A DNA stretch of 26,095 nucleotides. Source: Gammaproteobacteria bacterium UBA7376 (GTDB lineage: Bacteria > Pseudomonadota > Gammaproteobacteria > Pseudomonadales > Azotimanducaceae). Below, in pieces: positions 21,438 to 26,095 of this stretch. The notes below the pieces were generated by a model. It did not search any database and was not told the DNA's origin. It saw only the letters and a program-made list of their open reading frames with translations. A program made the translations under genes and the position numbers. The DNA lies in assembly GCA_002470275.1 (NCBI GenBank), contig DKNY01000051.1:12510-38604 (forward strand), read 5' to 3'. Each line of letters begins with the position of its first letter. The stretch's first letter is position 1.

Positions 21438-23356
21438 ATTTTGATGGTTTCCAATTTGCGAGAACCATAAAACAAATTTACCAATGCCCGCGTTACTAGG
21501 ATGGCGGTGAACATAGAGGTGACAATCCCCACCGCAAGGGTCACCGCGAAACCCCGTACGGGACCGCTACCGATGGACAGCAGAATGATGGCCACGAAGA
21601 ATGTGGTGACGTTGGCGTCGGTAATGGTAAGCAGCGCTCGGTCAAAACCCGCCTGAATCGCCCGCTGCGGCGGGTGATTTTTAAGTTCTTCGCGTATTCT
21701 CGAAAAGATCAGCACGTTGGCATCGACGGCCATCCCCACCGTCAGCACGATTCCGGCGATACCCGGTAGGGTGAGCGTCGCGCCCAGTACAGACATAATC
21801 GCCACCAAAAGCGTTAGGTTGGCGGTGAGCGCCAAGTTGGCGGCAAGGCCGAACCCCCGGTAATAGAACAACATAAAGACCAACACCAGGGAGAAGCCCA
21901 GCACTACAGATTGCCAGCCGCGTCGAATGTTATCTTCGCCCAGCTGGGCTCCCACCGTGCGCTCTTCCACGATATACATCGGTGCCGCGAGCGCGCCCGC
22001 GCGCAACAACAGCGCCAAATCTTGAGCCTCCCTAAGATTGAGCCCGGTAATGCGGAAGTTAAACCCCAGGGCCGATTGGATCGTTGCCACGCTGATCAGA
22101 CGTCGGTCCTCTACGGTATAAAACTCCTCGACCGCCTCACCCTCTTTGTCCACCGTCCTGACTCGGGGTTTCTGCTCGATAAACAGGATCGCCATCGAGC
22201 GCCCCACGTTATCCTTAGTGACCGAATGCATCTTGCGACCGCCTTCATTGTCCAGCTCGATACTGACCTGGGGCTGATTGGTCTCGGGGTCGAAATTTTG
22301 CTGGGCGTCCTGGACATTGTTACCGGTCACAATGTTGCGCCTCATGATCCCCTGATCGCGGCCCTGATAGGGATAGGTTTCGATCTGAGACCGGCGTGCG
22401 TTGGGCAGGGCCTCCAATCTGAACTCCAGATTGGCAAATTTATTGAGAATTTCCTTGGCCCTGGCGCTGTCCTGAATCCCCGGCAGATCAACCACAATCC
22501 GGGAGCGCCCTAGGCGCTGAACCTGGGGTTCCGACACCCCGAGTTCGTTCACGCGATTACGCAAACTGGTTAAGTTCTGGCTGATCGCACGATCTTCCAG
22601 CGCTAGAATTTTCTCGTCGGTCAGCGTGAAGCGCAGGGTGGGATTACCGGCCAACTCGCGTTCCTGGACAATAAAGTCTTGGTACGCTTCCAGCGCAACC
22701 CTCGCGCTGGCGCGGGTCTCGTCATCCCTAAAGGCGATGGTTATGGTCTGGCCGCTCACCCATTCGCGCCCGGGCACGAAACGGATCCTCTCGTCGATCA
22801 GCTTATCTCGCATACCCTCAGCCGAGTTCGCAATGAGGTTCTGGATGTACTCCCGCATATTGACCTGCAGCAGGAAGTGGGCCCCTCCAAATAGGTCAAG
22901 GCCAAGGGACATGGACTTGCCGCCCACGTCACGCAGCCAGGCGGGTGTATTCGAGGCTTGTGCCAGGGCCACCACGTAGTCCACGCCAGCTTCGTTGAGA
23001 CCCTTGGCGATGATCGCTTGGGCTCTGAGCTGGGTCTGGTCATCTGCCACCCGCACCAGGAGGGAGTCTTTGAGCATCTCCATGCCCAACGCCTCAACCT
23101 GACTATTTGCCAGGAGATCGGCGACCCGCTGTTCTGTGCGAGCGGAGATGACCACCTCCGAATTGATCGAGCGAATTTGAACGGCTGGGTCAGGTTGGTA
23201 GAGGTTCGGCGCCGCGTAAATGATGCCGATGCAGACCACCAGCAGGATCAGAACGTTCTGCCAGAGCGGGAAGCTGTTGAGCCGCCCCCTGGGACTGCCG
23301 GAGCCCAATAGGGGAGAAGGACGCAGGCCATGCGTATCGTTGCCGTCGTGCGCCAC
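21434..23356 (-). CDS. secD: Protein translocase subunit SecD
   Basis: SecD carries the large periplasmic P1 domain that captures translocating protein. The 640-residue protein has TM1 in FPLWQNVLILLVVCIGIIYA, then the conserved NLYQPDPAVQI, the GLDLFGGAHFLLQV segment, and a C-terminal block of five TM helices including LTVGMAVDANVLIFSRIREE. The start is GTG at 23356 with AGGAG/AAGGA just upstream. This leaves about 26 polar residues before the point where E. coli SecD begins (LNSFPLW here, LNRYPLW there), a modest N-terminal extension. No in-frame ATG or GTG start is available nearer TM1, so the extension is probably real. Confidence 0.96.
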   Translation of the reverse strand: MAHDGNDTHGLRPSPLLGSGSPRGRLNSFPLWQNVLILLVVCIGIIYAAPNLYQPDPAVQIRSINSEVVISARTEQRVADLLANSQVEALGMEMLKDSLLVRVADDQTQLRAQAIIAKGLNEAGVDYVVALAQASNTPAWLRDVGGKSMSLGLDLFGGAHFLLQVNMREYIQNLIANSAEGMRDKLIDERIRFVPGREWVSGQTITIAFRDDETRASARVALEAYQDFIVQERELAGNPTLRFTLTDEKILALEDRAISQNLTSLRNRVNELGVSEPQVQRLGRSRIVVDLPGIQDSARAKEILNKFANLEFRLEALPNARRSQIETYPYQGRDQGIMRRNIVTGNNVQDAQQNFDPETNQPQVSIELDNEGGRKMHSVTKDNVGRSMAILFIEQKPRVRTVDKEGEAVEEFYTVEDRRLISVATIQSALGFNFRITGLNLREAQDLALLLRAGALAAPMYIVEERTVGAQLGEDNIRRGWQSVVLGFSLVLVFMLFYYRGFGLAANLALTANLTLLVAIMSVLGATLTLPGIAGIVLTVGMAVDANVLIFSRIREELKNHPPQRAIQAGFDRALLTITDANVTTFFVAIILLSIGSGPVRGFAVTLAVGIVTSMFTAILVTRALVNLFYGSRKLETIKI

Positions 23357-23422
23357 TATCCTTGCTCCTCTCGTTTATCGGTCATCTTGGACCGTTGTTC
23401 CGCCGTTCGCCACGCCTACCGG

Positions 23423-25920
<2,498 letters not shown>

Positions 25921-26023
25921 TGGCTTAACCGACCAATTCAAGAAGCGCGCATGGTATCCACTTGCACGCTAGATAGAAACGCCGAACCGCAACCGAGGGC
26001 AAGACCTAGCCTTCTTCTGTCGC

Positions 26024-26029
26024 TATACT
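26024..26029 (+). promoter_or_regulatory. Possible -10 element for the tRNA-Leu gene
   Basis: TATACT at 26024-26029 is followed by an extremely C-rich discriminator before the tRNA begins at 26046, as in stringently controlled stable-RNA promoters. No clear -35 hexamer is found at the right spacing. Confidence 0.3.
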
Positions 26030-26045
26030 CCCCCTCCGCCCTCCT

Positions 26046-26095
<50 letters not shown>

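Overview
This looks like a chromosomal segment of a marine-type gammaproteobacterium. The organism is inferred from gene order. Read on the minus strand from the right edge, the window carries queA-tgt-yajC-secD-secF, suhB/trmJ, a cysteine desulfurase, ndk-rlmN-rodZ-hisS-yfgM-bamB-der, then xseA and guaB-guaA, which is the order familiar from Pseudomonas-like and related gammaproteobacteria. I cannot name the genus from sequence alone.

Layout, left to right. Positions 1-1667 hold a lone formylglycine-type sulfatase on the plus strand. Positions 1668-3490 are an AT-richer accessory patch on the minus strand, directly downstream of guaA. It holds a P-loop kinase-like gene (FlaR type) that overlaps the guaA stop, a 66-codon Cys-containing ORF embedded in short repeats, a VOC/glyoxalase-fold gene, and a broken reading frame whose end reads like a membrane-protein C terminus. 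Positions 3488-6599 are guaB-guaA, the GMP branch of purine synthesis, behind a good sigma-70-like promoter. Diverging from it are xseA (exonuclease VII large subunit) and a periplasmic M23 peptidase (6726-8946). Positions 8943-18735 are a long minus-strand run: a ParA-family ATPase, a lone IscS-like cysteine desulfurase, ndk with its own promoter and a leader closed by an inverted repeat, rlmN, rodZ, hisS, yfgM, bamB and der. trmJ and suhB diverge at about 19.6 kb. Positions 20472-25920 are the overlapping queA-tgt-yajC-secD-secF cluster (queuosine tRNA modification plus the SecDF-YajC export accessory complex). The window ends inside a plus-strand tRNA-Leu(CAA).

Most of the window is conserved housekeeping DNA: tRNA modification (QueA, Tgt, TrmJ, RlmN), aminoacylation (HisS), envelope biogenesis (BamB, YfgM, SecDF, RodZ, M23), ribosome assembly (Der) and nucleotide metabolism (GuaB, GuaA, Ndk).

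The departures from the expected order are the interesting part. The isc cluster has shrunk to one desulfurase that lacks the usual C-terminal tail, with a ParA-like gene beside it. pilF and ispG are missing from the rlmN-rodZ-hisS run. The guaA 3' end has acquired accessory genes, one of which ends in the same Glu-Trp-Glu-stop as guaA. I found no CRISPR array, transposase, integrase or complete novel defence system.
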